22,263 bases of DNA from Promethearchaeota archaeon (GCA_019057975.1 JAHLWJ010000034.1:1-22263); one strand, 5' to 3'; shown: positions 8,511-15,564, counted from the stretch's first letter. Made by a program: numbers and translations. Notes: generated by a model not told the origin, from the sequence alone.

Positions 8511-9869
8511 ATGCTTCGTCAAGTATATGTGCTTAAAGGTAATGATATAATTTATAAAAAGACTTATGGAAATGCTATACATGATTCTGAAATTGAGGAT
8601 CTAAGTTTTAAAATTCTAATAGAAGCAAAGAAAAGTCTTGGTAGAACATCAGGACATTTTGATTATATTAAATACAGAGTAGCGTATAATTTTGACATAG
8701 AAAACAATTTAATTTTTCTTTTTGTCACAGGTTTGATGGATGATTTTTATCGATTAATCAATCCACAATTAGTTAATTTTAGGGATCAGTTCTTAAATCG
8801 TATTGGGGATGAGTTAAATGTAAAAGATTTGAGTAAGATCAACTTTACTGGAATTAATGTAATGCTTGATGAAATGCATAGAAATTTAAAACCTAAAATT
8901 GCAGTTGTAGGATTTGCGGGAGTTGGTAAAACTACTATAAAAAAATTAATAAAAATGGATAAAATTCCTCTTCAACATGTTCCTACTATTACTGGTGAAA
9001 TAGCTACAATAAAAATTGGGAAATTGTTTTTTCGGTTATTTGATTTCGCTGGCCAAGAACAATTTAAATTTCTTTGGAAGGGATTCATCAAAGAGAGCGA
9101 TGCTGTTCTTGTAGTTTCAGATTCCACAATAAAAAATGTAGAAAAGAGTAAATTTTTTGTCCAATTAATAAGTGAAGAAGTTCCTCATGCTCGAGCGGCC
9201 TGTATTGCTAATAAACAAGATTTAAGGAATGTAATGAGCCCAGAAGAAATTGAAACTTTAATCGGTTTAAAAACTTACCCAATGGTGGCAAATCATAAAG
9301 ATAATCGGGATAGAATGATACGAATAATCGCAGATGTATTAGATATGAGTACAGAACATTCTCCACTATTAAAAGAATTGTTTGAAAATACAGATTTAGC
9401 ACCTGATACATTATTTATGATAGATGATATAGCTATAGTTGATGAAAAATCGACAATGACAGAAAATGAGGTTTCTTTACCTACTGATCAAATTGAAAAT
9501 AATACAAACATTAGTGATACACGAGAAAAGATAGACCAGATTATTTCAAAAAGTATTGAAATAAAACCCATTATGTTTAAAAGCGAGAAGTTAAAAGATG
9601 ACAATATAAAAGTTCCGATTAAAAATGCCTTAATTAATTCTGATTTATTAGAGGAATTTGTAAATAAAAACTCATTTACATTAAATGAAAAGCTGAGTAT
9701 TTTGTTTACTGTAATTAATTGTGCTTTTCTTACAAAAACCAAACCTGAACAATTTCCTAAATTCGGAAGTTTTTTGAGAAATTTTAGAATGGATGTTTTT
9801 AATTCTAAACAAATCAAAATAATTCGCAAATATTACTCAAAAATCATAAAACAAGCAAAAACTTATTAA
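8511..9869 (+). CDS. Longin-domain small GTPase (Ras superfamily, Arf/SR-beta/Rag-like)
   Basis: A 452-aa cytosolic protein. Residues 1-125 match a longin-like fold: beta hairpin LRQVYVLKGNDIIYKKTYG, helix 26-43, strands around 52-74, and helix 84-99. Residues 127-280 are a Ras-superfamily GTPase: P-loop GFAGVGKT (134-141), a switch I threonine in VPTITGE (157-163), switch II DFAGQE (178-183) retaining the catalytic Gln, and NKQD (234-237). A clear G5 (SAK-like) motif is not visible; MVAN near 258-261 may replace it. A Ser/Thr/Asp/Glu-rich linker (about 285-345) joins a predicted helical C-terminal domain (350-452) of unknown type. The domain order resembles the longin-like SRX part plus GTPase of eukaryotic signal recognition particle receptor alpha, but the GTPase here is Ras-like, not SRP-type. 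No lipidation motif is seen. It faces the metallophosphoesterase tail to tail, 7 nt apart. Confidence 0.8.
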   Translation: MLRQVYVLKGNDIIYKKTYGNAIHDSEIEDLSFKILIEAKKSLGRTSGHFDYIKYRVAYNFDIENNLIFLFVTGLMDDFYRLINPQLVNFRDQFLNRIGDELNVKDLSKINFTGINVMLDEMHRNLKPKIAVVGFAGVGKTTIKKLIKMDKIPLQHVPTITGEIATIKIGKLFFRLFDFAGQEQFKFLWKGFIKESDAVLVVSDSTIKNVEKSKFFVQLISEEVPHARAACIANKQDLRNVMSPEEIETLIGLKTYPMVANHKDNRDRMIRIIADVLDMSTEHSPLLKELFENTDLAPDTLFMIDDIAIVDEKSTMTENEVSLPTDQIENNTNISDTREKIDQIISKSIEIKPIMFKSEKLKDDNIKVPIKNALINSDLLEEFVNKNSFTLNEKLSILFTVINCAFLTKTKPEQFPKFGSFLRNFRMDVFNSKQIKIIRKYYSKIIKQAKTY

Positions 9870-9876
9870 TAGAAAA

Positions 9877-11964
9877 TTATCGATTTATATATTTTACTTT
9901 AAAAGAGTCTACTTTTCCATTTTTGATTATAATCACCCTATAAGCTCCAGCCGTCTCCAGATTTTTATATCCGCCTAATCCTAAAGCAGGAGTTTGTACA
10001 ATAAAAGGCCCATGCTTTTCGATGCTCTCAGCATCAGTGTAGAGTTCAGAATAAATATCGTAGTAAACTGCGGCAGGATTTTCAATTTTTTTCAAGCTGA
10101 AAGGAGGTGAATCATATACTTTAGTTTTTGTCTCTGGATCCTCTAATCTAAACTCTCTTAGTGTATGTGTGTGTCCTGAAAATGTAAGAGTACAATAATC
10201 TTTACAGAATTTAACAAGTTTTTCCCAATTTGATGAAACTGTTCCATATTTTACATTAAAGATTTTATCTAATCTCGCGGCAGAGTTTGGTTGTCCTAAT
10301 TTTCTCAAAATAGATTCTTTGAAGTCCTCCATCTTTTCTTTGATAAATCTTCCACCTTTCTTTTCAAAAAGTTTAATAGTTAATTTTTTTTCTCCCGTAT
10401 TTATTGGAGGACCGTGTAAAAATAGAAATACATTTGACTTATCTTGTACTTTATGGTTTATGAGGTTTTCTAAATATTTTATCTGTTTGCCAACAAGACC
10501 AGTTACCGAAGGATGACCAGTAATTAAATCCCTAATATTTTTGAAAGAATCGGAACCTGTATTTAGAAAAATAAAATTATTATTACCTAGGGATAAAAAA
10601 AAATTAAAAGAAGGATTTATTTCAGATAAATAACCTTTTAATGCCATCGTAGATTTAACTAATGCTGTTATTGGAGAAGCAGAAAATAACTGATTTAATG
10701 CAATAGCTTCAGCTGCGTTTAATCCTATTTTTTTATACATTTCTCCCCAGGTTAGATCATAATGATAAGGTCGATAATCATGATTTCCAACCGTTGTAAA
10801 AATAGGACATAATAACTCCTCTCCTCTAATTACTCCTTTATAGTGTTTTTGATTTTTTGTGTTAAGGATTATATCTTTAAATATTTTCCAATTACTCTCT
10901 TCATACTTAAATTCATTTAATTTACGGACTTTTTTTGCTAATTGGCTTAGAACTGTATAATCAACGAGATCTCCTGTGAGGACAATAAAATCAATCTCAT
11001 TTCTAAATACCTTTCTATTGATTATTTTAATAAATTTTCTGAATTGATTATTTGGATTTATTAAACGTTTTCTTAAAGGAGTTTTTATTTCTGATAAAGC
11101 TTTTTCTCGTTTGTCTTTTTTCTTGAGCTTTAATTTTTTAGCAACCGTATCAAAAAAATCATCCACACTTCTTATGACGGAAGATTCAGTCCATTTTTTA
11201 ACGATACTATAAATCCTATCGTTTCTTTCTGCTAAATGTAAATCTGTGGCATGAACAAACATAAAACTTTTCCATTCTTTTTTAGAAATAACAATTGAAT
11301 GATGATTTATTCTATCTTTTGAGAAGATTAAATCAAACATAACAAAAGTTCGGTCTTTTAAGAAATTCTTTACCTCTTTGCTGATTGTGAATCTAACAGA
11401 CACCCTATAAAATTTAGTAAGATTTCCAAAAATACTGTATTTTAACAAATAATCCTGTGGACTTAACCCTTCTAAATAAGAAATATTAGAAATAGGAATT
11501 GTGGGGGCATCGTTAATATCAATAGCTGAAAGGGAAAGGGAATCTCCTCTATATGGATGAGCTCTTAGTTTCTTTAACTTATAATCAACGTCATCTACCT
11601 TAAAATCATAAAATTTCTCATCTTTTTTCGTTTCTTTCTCAATAATCCTTTGTTTTCTTTTTTTAATTTTTTTTTTCCGCCTTCTTGCCCAAAAGCCTTC
11701 AGCTTCATCTTCTTTAAATATTTTCTTTTTTAACTCAAAAATTTCTCTAAATTTCCACATGTAATCTAATACAGGAACAAGTTTTATTTTCCCCTTTATG
11801 TCTTTACTAAATTCCTTAGGATCCATTATATTACTAATAAAAAGAATCTCGGTTTGAAATTCCTTCTTTTTCAATTTACGATCTATATTTAGAAATATAG
11901 GACGCCCTAAATTAGGGTTAACTATGACTGATTGATTTGATGTTTTACCATTTTCAGGATTCAA
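9877..11964 (-). CDS. Calcineurin-like metallophosphoesterase
   Basis: A 695-aa protein with a complete calcineurin-type dimetal site: DLH (D241, H243) in VHATDLHL, GDLVD (331-335), GNHD (393-396), the histidine in LHGPP (H517), and GHTH (597-600). The substrate cannot be read from the sequence. Residues 1-230 form a non-catalytic N-terminal region with a very basic run (RRRKKKIKKRKQR, about 94-106). No signal peptide is seen, so it is probably cytosolic. The start is TTG at 11964-11962; no in-frame ATG precedes it. Its first 19 codons and about 105 bp of upstream DNA are repeated at 14324-14485, which supports the TTG as a real start. In the other copy this codon begins a 33-codon frame and codon 7 changes from AAA to GGT in frame. 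Confidence 0.85.
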   Translation of the reverse strand: MNPENGKTSNQSVIVNPNLGRPIFLNIDRKLKKKEFQTEILFISNIMDPKEFSKDIKGKIKLVPVLDYMWKFREIFELKKKIFKEDEAEGFWARRRKKKIKKRKQRIIEKETKKDEKFYDFKVDDVDYKLKKLRAHPYRGDSLSLSAIDINDAPTIPISNISYLEGLSPQDYLLKYSIFGNLTKFYRVSVRFTISKEVKNFLKDRTFVMFDLIFSKDRINHHSIVISKKEWKSFMFVHATDLHLAERNDRIYSIVKKWTESSVIRSVDDFFDTVAKKLKLKKKDKREKALSEIKTPLRKRLINPNNQFRKFIKIINRKVFRNEIDFIVLTGDLVDYTVLSQLAKKVRKLNEFKYEESNWKIFKDIILNTKNQKHYKGVIRGEELLCPIFTTVGNHDYRPYHYDLTWGEMYKKIGLNAAEAIALNQLFSASPITALVKSTMALKGYLSEINPSFNFFLSLGNNNFIFLNTGSDSFKNIRDLITGHPSVTGLVGKQIKYLENLINHKVQDKSNVFLFLHGPPINTGEKKLTIKLFEKKGGRFIKEKMEDFKESILRKLGQPNSAARLDKIFNVKYGTVSSNWEKLVKFCKDYCTLTFSGHTHTLREFRLEDPETKTKVYDSPPFSLKKIENPAAVYYDIYSELYTDAESIEKHGPFIVQTPALGLGGYKNLETAGAYRVIIIKNGKVDSFKVKYINR

Positions 11965-12069
11965 TTCTTCGGAACTCTTTCTTATTATTTTTCTTTTTTT
12001 GAGTAAAAATTAGTCGATGTACCTATGAATAACTAAATATTGAATCTTTAAAAGTATATTTTTCTGGGA
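11908..12069. repeat. 162-bp direct repeat, copy A (phosphoesterase promoter and 5' end)
   Basis: Aligns without gaps to 14324-14485, in the same orientation. I count 4 mismatches in 162: TTT versus ACC at 11944-11946, and G versus A at 12066. It spans the first 19 codons of the metallophosphoesterase, its leader and its probable promoter (AATATACTTTTAAAG on the minus strand). The protease gene lies between the two copies, 2416 bp apart. Confidence 0.97.
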
Positions 12070-12074
12070 TCTAT

Positions 12075-12084
12075 AAAAAAAAAA
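12075..12084 (-). terminator. U10 terminator of the protease gene
   Basis: Ten consecutive A on the plus strand just beyond the stop of the protease gene, giving a U10 run in its transcript. It sits immediately outside repeat copy A. Confidence 0.55.
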
Positions 12085-12098
12085 TTATTGGTTAAATT

Positions 12099-14177
12099 TT
12101 AACTTCGAGTTATTTCATATTGATACTCAGCAGGGCCTACAATAGGGCTAATTAATACTAACAGATATCCATCTTCATTTATATAACCACTCAAGTCAAA
12201 TGTTCCAATTTCATCTATATGATCAATAGTTAATTCATATATTTCATTGTAAGTTGGAATCTCATTAGAAACGGTGACATCAACTATCGATACGACGAAA
12301 TCAGTGTCAGGTGAAGGAGGAGTGGTGAATATAATCATGTTATCAGCATCATCAATTGTTACATCATTTATTTTGATGTTATCTATCCACCAACCAGGGT
12401 CCTCTGTCCCCCAATCGGTCATATATCTAAAGCTTAAAAGAACATCTCCTTCGTAGGGTGTAAGATCAAAATTAAAACTCATTGTGATCCAACCATCACT
12501 TTCTCCTGTTAAACCAGGTAAGTTATCTACAATCACAGGATAAGCTTCAGGATCATGATCTACTGTTGTATGTTCATTAGCTAAAGATGTCCATGTTGAT
12601 CCACCATCAGTAGAAATCTGGACAAACCCATAATCCCAAAGTGGTTCAATATCATAATATGTTTCAAATGATAATGCGGTAGGACCACTAAGTGCAGGTA
12701 GAACGGCAATTAAGGCTAGATCTTTTTCTGCTCCAGCACTAGTAGAGTACCACTCGAGATCTCCATCCCCGTCTTGATCTTCTCTTATCCATATAGGAGG
12801 ACTTGCGGTATCATTTCCATCAAAAATGAATTGTTGACTCATTGAATCTTTTAAACCACTTAACATAATATAATCCGTTCCATAAGAACCCACTAAGTAA
12901 GCTCCTGTATTTTTATGTAAAATAGTTTTTGTCTGCCCAAAATCCGTGCCTGATGTTAAAGGACACCATGGTCTTTTAATATCATAAACTCTAACGGGAT
13001 CCGCTTCAGCACATCCTAAATCTATTGTATTATAATTGAACTTTCCACCTCCAATATCGTTCGTATGAAGAACATTTGCAAGTGTCCAATCATAAAATAC
13101 TTCTTCAAAAGTACCAGTGCATCCAAAATAAGTGAGAGCATTATTAATACCGGCTATACCTGGAACTGCTGATTTAACAAAATAACTAAGAAAATCAGCT
13201 CCACCATAATGATCACTTAAATAAATTGACCAAAGTAATGCTTGTCCATAGTCAGCTAGGATATTAATACTGCCTTGATCACCCCACTCCGTTAATGAAT
13301 TATCTGGAGTAGCTAGAAAACTATTGATTGACCCCCAATCAATAGGATAACCACATAGAGGTTCTGCATACATTGAGCAACCTTCATTCATAAAAATGTC
13401 GTCAGTGGGATTATAGTCATCATGAATGAGGTGTTGATATTCATGAGCTACTGTAGCTTCATAAAGGTTTGGTCTAGCAGCATCATCCCCCACTCTATTT
13501 TCCCAATCAGCACTATCAATTGTAATAATATTTCTATCAAATTGTCTCTCAAGATAAGACCAATAGTAACCTACAATATAATAAGGATAGCTTCTGGAAT
13601 AATAAGCTGTATCCCTTATATTGGATACAAGGATAACAATTCTTCCATTTTCTTCTTCATATATTCCTTCTGGAACTTCACCACTGGCATATAACTCAGC
13701 ATTACTTCCATTATGGAAATCAGGAACTCCAAAATAATAATTGCAAACTGGATATATATTTGTCTCAAATTCATTCAGCATATAAGTTACATTGCTATTT
13801 GTTATTATTGGGGTTTCTCTACCGTCTGGATAGCTCATATCAACCTGTACCCATATTTCTGCAGCATTTCCGATTCCTCTTAATTCAAATAAACTAAAAA
13901 ACGTTTCTCCAGTATAATCATCAAGAACTAACCACTCTAATGTTTCTCCAACACTATAAGAATCAGTTTGTGCAGTCTGTAATTTTGATATTGATTCTTG
14001 TTGCGAAATAGACCCTCTTATTGGTAATTCCTTTGTTCTTAATTCAGGACCAATATCAATTGGAATAAGGTCTATGGATTCTGTATTATCACCTAAGATA
14101 AATCCCATAAAAAGCCCAAATGATATTGGAATCAATAACACAGTTATTAATACTGTAATTTTAGTAGATTTCTTCAT
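12099..14177 (-). CDS. Secreted zinc metalloprotease, immune inhibitor A/M6-like
   Basis: A 692-aa protein. Residues 1-30 are a Lys-rich start plus hydrophobic stretch (signal peptide or N-terminal anchor), so the enzyme acts outside the membrane. The zinc site is HEYQH at 245-249, and NEG (264-266) places a glutamate 16 residues later, probably the third ligand. Residues about 520-615 form a beta-sandwich with VQISTDGGSTWTSLA and DPGWWIDNIKIND, as in the MAM/VEG-like domain of immune inhibitor A peptidases. A DQDGDGDLEW loop near 475 looks calcium-binding. The C-terminus has another beta domain and no membrane anchor. The ATG follows AAGGTTATAAAA. A TATA-like TCTTTTTATTTC (about 14225-14238) is a candidate promoter. 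The gene is bracketed by a 162-bp direct repeat, which suggests arrival by recombination. Substrate unknown; peptide scavenging is plausible. Confidence 0.8.
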   Translation of the reverse strand: MKKSTKITVLITVLLIPISFGLFMGFILGDNTESIDLIPIDIGPELRTKELPIRGSISQQESISKLQTAQTDSYSVGETLEWLVLDDYTGETFFSLFELRGIGNAAEIWVQVDMSYPDGRETPIITNSNVTYMLNEFETNIYPVCNYYFGVPDFHNGSNAELYASGEVPEGIYEEENGRIVILVSNIRDTAYYSRSYPYYIVGYYWSYLERQFDRNIITIDSADWENRVGDDAARPNLYEATVAHEYQHLIHDDYNPTDDIFMNEGCSMYAEPLCGYPIDWGSINSFLATPDNSLTEWGDQGSINILADYGQALLWSIYLSDHYGGADFLSYFVKSAVPGIAGINNALTYFGCTGTFEEVFYDWTLANVLHTNDIGGGKFNYNTIDLGCAEADPVRVYDIKRPWCPLTSGTDFGQTKTILHKNTGAYLVGSYGTDYIMLSGLKDSMSQQFIFDGNDTASPPIWIREDQDGDGDLEWYSTSAGAEKDLALIAVLPALSGPTALSFETYYDIEPLWDYGFVQISTDGGSTWTSLANEHTTVDHDPEAYPVIVDNLPGLTGESDGWITMSFNFDLTPYEGDVLLSFRYMTDWGTEDPGWWIDNIKINDVTIDDADNMIIFTTPPSPDTDFVVSIVDVTVSNEIPTYNEIYELTIDHIDEIGTFDLSGYINEDGYLLVLISPIVGPAEYQYEITRS

Positions 14178-14261
14178 TTTTATAACCTTATAAAAAATGT
14201 GTTGTAAAACAAAATTCCGAGTGAAATAAAAAGAAATAAGGTATAACTTTCCCCATTTGAC

Positions 14262-14278
14262 AAAAAAATATAAAAAAA
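14262..14278 (-). terminator. Double U-tract terminator after the phosphoesterase remnant
   Basis: Two A7 runs on the plus strand (14262-14268 and 14272-14278) directly follow the stop of the 33-codon remnant frame. They would end transcription from the copied promoter before the protease gene. Confidence 0.45.
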
Positions 14279-14380
14279 TTATAGACTAGACACTATTTTT
14301 GCAATAGGATCTCCTACCTCTGTTAAATTAGGGTTAACTATGACTGATTGATTTGATGTACCACCATTTTCAGGATTCAA
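14279..14380 (-). pseudogene. 33-codon remnant of the metallophosphoesterase 5' end
   Basis: Within repeat copy B the frame starts at the same TTG as the phosphoesterase. It repeats the first 19 residues except Lys7 to Gly (MNPENGGTSNQSVIVNPNL), then diverges into TEVGDPIAKIVSSL and a stop. It keeps the copied promoter and has its own U-tract, so it may be transcribed and could even yield a peptide. The simplest reading is a truncated duplicate. No domain is visible in the new tail. Confidence 0.6.
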
Positions 14381-14485
14381 TTCTTCGGAACTCTTTCTTA
14401 TTATTTTTCTTTTTTTGAGTAAAAATTAGTCGATGTACCTATGAATAACTAAATATTGAATCTTTAAAAGTATATTTTTCTAGGA
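14324..14485. repeat. 162-bp direct repeat, copy B
   Basis: Second copy of 11908-12069 (158 of 162 identical by my count, no gaps). It lies upstream of the protease gene in the same orientation. This copy leads only into the 33-codon remnant. Together with the terminator and the protease leader it fills most of the 351-nt gap 14178-14529. Confidence 0.97.
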
Positions 14486-14529
14486 ATTATTTAATAAGAA
14501 TACAATTATTTTAAAAGTATTTTTAAGGG

Positions 14530-14793
14530 TTAAGTGACGACAAAAATATCGATAAAGATTATATTATCTCCCCTAATTACAATGCTTCCGAGGTTTTCAT
14601 GTTCTTCCCTAATATTACCTTCCTCATCTTGATACTCAAAAATCTCGCTAGTTTCCTCAAGGAAAAGGTTCAAGTGTTCATCGAAGCCGGCCAGACGGCC
14701 TCTATAGAGACGGTTACGCTTTATTTTTATAAGAATTATTTTATTAATAGAATCTTTTAAATAATCAATAGGTCTTCTAGATCTTCCTTCCAT
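14530..14793 (-). CDS. Sm-like archaeal RNA-binding protein (downstream paralogue)
   Basis: An 87-aa Sm-fold protein. The Sm1 motif is RGRLAGFDEHLNLFLEE (31-47) and the Sm2 motif is GSIVIRGDNIIFI (69-81), with the conserved RGDN RNA-contact sequence. Archaeal Sm proteins form heptameric or hexameric rings that bind U-rich RNA. The acidic insertion between the motifs (about 50-67) is shared with the paralogue just upstream. The gene begins 28 nt after the paralogue's stop on the same strand, so the two are probably co-transcribed and might form mixed rings. A TATATAAA directly precedes the ATG and no clear ribosome binding site is seen. Codons around Sm1 (GGC CGT CTG GCC GGC) are unusually GC-rich for this window. 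Confidence 0.93.
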   Translation of the reverse strand: MEGRSRRPIDYLKDSINKIILIKIKRNRLYRGRLAGFDEHLNLFLEETSEIFEYQDEEGNIREEHENLGSIVIRGDNIIFIDIFVVT

Positions 14794-14821
14794 TTTATAT
14801 AACCAAAAAATTGATTTTCTT

Positions 14822-15116
14822 TTAGATGTTAGCTAGGCAGCAAAATATTACATTATCTCCGCGTACAACGATGGATCCTAAGTTTTCATGCTCCTCCCTG
14901 ATGTTACCTTCCTCATCTTGATATTCAAAAATCTGGCTGGTTTCCTCAAGGAAAAGGTTCAGGTGTTCATCGAATCCACCAAGTTTTGGGGATTAACTGG
15001 TATTCCGGTTAATCTCTCCCTCTGAACAACCTATTTCGCTTTACCTTGATTAAAATTATCCGATTTATTGAATCTTTTAAATAATCTATTGGACGATTTG
15101 AAGTTCTTCTTTCCAT
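14822..15116 (-). CDS. Sm-like archaeal protein interrupted by a 31-nt intron-like insert
   Basis: Exon 1 runs from the ATG at 15116-15114 and encodes MERRTSNRPIDYLKDSINRI and on to KRNRLFRGR. Read straight through, the frame hits TAA two codons later. Removing 31 nt (14985-15015) joins FRGR to LGGFDEHLNLFLEE and continues through GSIVVRGDNVIF to a stop at 14822-14824. The result is 87 aa, the same length as the downstream Sm paralogue, and complete for Sm1 and Sm2. Apart from the insert there is no damage. I read it as a functional gene with a spliced intron; a recent pseudogene is the alternative. A 73-codon frame starting further upstream (15230) is an artefact, because Sm similarity begins only at the internal Met. 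A TATA-like box about 25 nt before the ATG suggests a short or absent leader. Confidence 0.75.
14985..15015 (-). other. Candidate bulge-helix-bulge (archaeal splicing endonuclease) intron in the Sm gene
   Basis: In the mRNA sense the insert and its edges contain GAUUAAC and GUUAAUC, a perfect 7-bp stem. It is extended across a C-A mismatch by GG/CC closing an AAUA loop. Outside this are a 3-nt bulge AGA on the 5' side, a GGG/CCC helix plus an A-A mismatch, and a 3-nt bulge AAA on the 3' side. Cutting each bulge after its second base removes exactly 31 nt and restores the Sm frame. The boundary is ambiguous by 1 nt (14984-15014 is equivalent). The central helix has three pairs rather than the canonical four and the outer helix is weak, so this is a relaxed form of the motif. 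Confidence 0.6.
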
Positions 15117-15140
15117 CTTAAAGTAACTCAAGAAACAATT

Positions 15141-15150
15141 ATTTATAAAA
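15141..15150 (-). promoter_or_regulatory. TATA-like box of the Sm gene pair
   Basis: TTTTATAAAT on the minus strand, 25-34 nt before the ATG at 15116, the spacing expected for a leaderless or short-leader archaeal transcript. It lies in the divergent 124-nt gap shared with the zinc-ribbon gene. Confidence 0.45.
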
Positions 15151-15240
15151 AAAACTTTTATAATCTTAATTATAAACTTATTAATTAAAACCTTTTGTTT
15201 ATTTTTATAGGTGTATACATAAAAACTCATAGTTAAAGCA

Positions 15241-15405
15241 ATGATAAAATTGTCTAAAGAGGAAGATGGAGAACAAAAAGTAGTAAAGTGTTGTGTAATG
15301 AACTGTCAAGCAGAAATACCTATTGAAAAAGCAATTAAAATAGGAAATAAGTATTTTTGCGGTATATGTGGAGTGGCATATTATCGAAGTAATCTCAACT
15401 TATAA
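15241..15405 (+). CDS. 54-aa zinc-ribbon protein
   Basis: A short frame starting at ATG. The cysteine layout is C17/C18-x3-C22, then a 17-residue spacer, then C40-x2-C43: KCCVMNCQ followed by YFCGICGVAYYRS. Two cysteine pairs at this spacing form a classic small zinc ribbon; one of the three N-terminal cysteines is extra or substitutes. The start is acidic/lysine-rich (EEDGEQK) and no other domain fits in 54 residues. Small zinc ribbons of this kind often bind nucleic acid or proteins. It is divergent from the Sm gene pair and sits upstream of tRNA-Arg. A TATA-like TTTTTATAG (15202-15210) is about 31 nt upstream. No close family name can be given. Confidence 0.65.
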   Translation: MIKLSKEEDGEQKVVKCCVMNCQAEIPIEKAIKIGNKYFCGICGVAYYRSNLNL

Positions 15406-15451
15406 TTTCAAAAGAAATTTACATATATATTCATTTATTATTTTATCATAG

Positions 15452-15457
15452 TATAAA
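15452..15457 (+). promoter_or_regulatory. TATA box of tRNA-Arg
   Basis: TATAAA 33 nt before the first base of the tRNA, the usual distance allowing a few nucleotides of 5' leader. Confidence 0.45.
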
Positions 15458-15489
15458 GTTATTTGAACATCGGAGAATGAAATAGTGTA

Positions 15490-15564
15490 AGGCCCGTGGC
15501 CTAGTCTGGATAGGGCGGCAGCCTCCTAAGCTGAAGGTCGGGGGTTCAATTCCCCCCGGGCCTG
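15490..15564 (+). tRNA. tRNA-Arg (anticodon CCU)
   Basis: A full cloverleaf folds by hand. The 7-bp acceptor is AGGCCCG with CGGGCCT. The D arm is GCC/GGC with the GG pair in the loop. The anticodon stem is GCAGC/GCTGA (first pair G-A mismatched) with loop CTCCTAA. The variable region is AGGTC, and the T arm is GGGGG TTCAATT CCCCC. Anticodon CCT at 15525-15527 reads AGG, giving arginine; U33 is present and the discriminator is G73. There is no intron and no encoded CCA. A long T-run follows immediately. Confidence 0.95.

Noticed and set aside
11908..14485. Composite transposon or integrative element around the protease gene
   Set aside because: No transposase or integrase, no inverted-repeat termini and no short target duplication. 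The repeats are pieces of the neighbouring phosphoesterase gene.
14984..15014. Miniature transposon insertion in the Sm gene
   Set aside because: The inverted arms lie inside the insert rather than at both of its ends, and there is no target duplication beyond 1 nt. The bulge geometry and clean frame repair favour an intron, though this alternative is not excluded.
15007..15015. Stop-codon recoding (read-through, pyrrolysine or selenocysteine) or programmed frameshift in the upstream Sm gene
   Set aside because: The stop is TAA, not TAG or TGA, and a frameshift would leave a stretch unlike any Sm protein. Excision of 31 nt gives an exact alignment instead.
15117..15230. 38-codon N-terminal extension of the upstream Sm gene
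   Set aside because: The extension is AT-rich and unlike any Sm N-terminus. Similarity to the paralogue starts at the internal Met (15116), and the extension would cover the promoter region.
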